In this document: piece after piece, positions 62,983-64,000 of the stretch
Layout of the letters: each line of letters begins with the position of its first letter
How positions within the stretch are numbered: position 1 is the stretch's first letter
The notes under the pieces: generated by a model
Told to the model about the DNA's origin: nothing
Database searches by the model: none
What the model saw: the letters and a program-made list of their open reading frames with translations, nothing else
Assembly: GCA_024195585.1 (NCBI GenBank)
Contig: SWBL01000009.1
Location: forward strand, 1-64,000
Source: Aureobasidium sp. EXF-3400
Taxonomy: Eukaryota; Ascomycota; Dothideomycetes; Dothideales; Saccotheciaceae
DNA: 64,000 bases
Direction of reading: 5' to 3'
Made by a program: the position numbers and the translations under genes

Positions 62983-64000
62983 ATGAATCCAAACAACCTT
63001 GGTGTAAAGCCGTCTAGCGCCCATTCGTCGTCAGCTACCAGTCCTGTCCATATTTCTAGGGACACATCACCCTTTACCGATCTGCCCCACCCTGATGCTT
63101 TGGAACTCGACGACTACAGCAAGCACCCGGATCAGGACGAAGACGATTTTGCTTGGGACGACAACTACGACGAAGACGACGATAGAGGCATGCCGTCAGA
63201 CTTACGCCCGGCAGAGAGCAGATCGCATGCTGCTCCATTGCTCTCGCCGGAGAACAAGCACCGCGACTATGCTTCCCCTCCAGGCAGTGCTGCCCTCCGA
63301 GAACGTCGCTCACGCCTACGAGAACGCGATCCTGATGTCGCCGCTGCCCGTGCCACAAAGCAAAAATACACATATGCTGCCGCCTTTCTGGTCCTCAGCT
63401 TGATCTCCTTCACCATCCAAACAGAGACTGCTGTATATATTCAACACTCGTTACATTGGAACAAAGCATACTGTATGCTATACTTTACCCACGGCAGCTG
63501 GATCCTGCTATGGCCCACACAACTAGCCATCCTGCGATTGCAGAAGCTAAACATGCCATGGGAGTCTTTCTGGCGCAGACACAAGGCCATTCTACGGAGT
63601 ACAGCTCAGATGGTCGAGCATCAAAGATTGGACATCCCACACCACATGCAAAAACAATCGCCCATTCCATACTTTATCAAGATGACCTCTATGGTTACTT
63701 GCGCACTCACTGTCGCTGGCGGCAGTTGGTACGTTGCCGTCGACTTGACCACTGCCTCCGACTTAACCGCCATCTACAACTGCTCAGCCTTTTTCGCCTA
63801 CGCCTTTGCCATTCCTCTGCTAGGCGAACACTTCAAATGGAACAAAGTCTTCGCAGTAGGCGTCGCCATCATCGGTGTGCTAGTAGTCGCATACGGCGAC
63901 ATCAACCCCAGCAAACACGGCAGCAAGTCCGGCGGCGGCGCAGGCGGCCCCACCGCCCCCGAACCCGAAGAAGCCTCCAACCGCGCCCTAGGCAACCTAG
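62983..64000 (+). CDS. DMT-superfamily transporter, SLC35F/Thi74-like (truncated by window end)
   Basis: The frame from the Met at 62983 is open to the window edge, 339 residues so far. The first 120 residues are hydrophilic and acidic (DEDDFAWDDNYDEDDDRG), then a basic run (LRERRSRLRERD) precedes the membrane part. Helices visible are YTYAAAFLVLSLISFTI, YFTHGSWILLWPTQLAIL, FIKMTSMVTCALTVAGGSWYVAV, LTAIYNCSAFFAYAFAIPLL and VFAVGVAIIGVLVVAYGD. The order, with the pair TASDLTAIYNCSAFFAY and the GEHFKWNK loop, fits the DMT fold of the fungal YML018C/THI74 and SLC35F5 group, vacuolar or endomembrane carriers. A Gly/Pro-rich linker (KSGGGAGGPTAPEPEE) begins the central loop. The second half lies outside the window. 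Substrate is unknown. Confidence 0.88.
   Translation, partial: MNPNNLGVKPSSAHSSSATSPVHISRDTSPFTDLPHPDALELDDYSKHPDQDEDDFAWDDNYDEDDDRGMPSDLRPAESRSHAAPLLSPENKHRDYASPPGSAALRERRSRLRERDPDVAAARATKQKYTYAAAFLVLSLISFTIQTETAVYIQHSLHWNKAYCMLYFTHGSWILLWPTQLAILRLQKLNMPWESFWRRHKAILRSTAQMVEHQRLDIPHHMQKQSPIPYFIKMTSMVTCALTVAGGSWYVAVDLTTASDLTAIYNCSAFFAYAFAIPLLGEHFKWNKVFAVGVAIIGVLVVAYGDINPSKHGSKSGGGAGGPTAPEPEEASNRALGNL

Noticed and set aside
1..64000. CRISPR arrays, insertion sequences, intact transposons and bacterial operon features
   Set aside because: No regular spaced repeats, transposase or reverse transcriptase domains, or long terminal repeats were seen; the genome is eukaryotic.

Overview
This window is nuclear DNA from a filamentous ascomycete fungus (Pezizomycotina; the class cannot be fixed from sequence alone). 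The evidence is many short introns of about 50-60 nt with GTRNGT donors, CTRAC branch sites and YAG acceptors; the gene families present (Uds1 septation protein, DUF3433-type membrane protein, ANP1 mannosyltransferase, PMP3, GH76 DFG5/DCW1-type protein); and a C/D snoRNA cluster in the same order as the snR78-snR72 cluster of budding yeast. Genes are mostly single units spaced 0.3-1.5 kb apart. Three gaps of about 2.7-3.2 kb hold no gene I can support.

Layout. 0.4-6 kb: gamma-tubulin, an Rvs167-type BAR-SH3 protein and the cysteine desulfurase NFS1. 7-10.3 kb: two minus-strand genes without a firm function, one with a mitochondrial-type N-terminus. 10.7-13.8 kb: an ANP1-type mannan polymerase subunit directly upstream of GDP-mannose pyrophosphorylase, so a mannosyl-donor gene sits next to a mannan-polymerase gene. 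14.6-19.3 kb: a secreted Thr/Ser-rich protein, a DenD-like epimerase/dehydrogenase and fructose-1,6-bisphosphatase. 20-24.6 kb: two secreted glycoside hydrolases (GH76 with a GPI-type tail, GH43 arabinanase). 27.8-30.9 kb: a 1043-residue Ser-rich secreted repeat protein. 34-39.6 kb: a C2H2 zinc-finger protein, PMP3 (57 residues, three exons) and a dienelactone-hydrolase family protein.

40.1-41.8 kb looks at first like scattered exon fragments. It is a polycistronic box C/D snoRNA locus: six snoRNAs (snR78, 77, 76, 75, 74/U27, 73) and a weaker seventh (snR72), most with rRNA guides that place the fifth nucleotide upstream of box D' on a known 2'-O-methylation site. A donor-like GT lies 35-55 nt upstream of box C in each of the first six, so each probably sits in an intron of a non-coding host transcript.

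42-50 kb: a conserved fungal protein of unknown function, a secreted GH1 beta-glucosidase, then an accessory stretch (46-49.9 kb) with a diverged duplicated segment, two genes broken by single in-frame stops, and a small secreted Cys-containing protein. 51-64 kb: an intron-bearing tRNA-Leu(UAA), a DUF3433-type membrane protein, an EngB-type GTPase, a Uds1 coiled-coil protein, an aldo-keto reductase and a DMT-type transporter cut by the window end.

Exon coordinates were derived by hand from splice signals and reading-frame continuity; every multi-exon CDS given sums to a multiple of three. Family names and yeast rRNA site numbers are from memory and were not searched.
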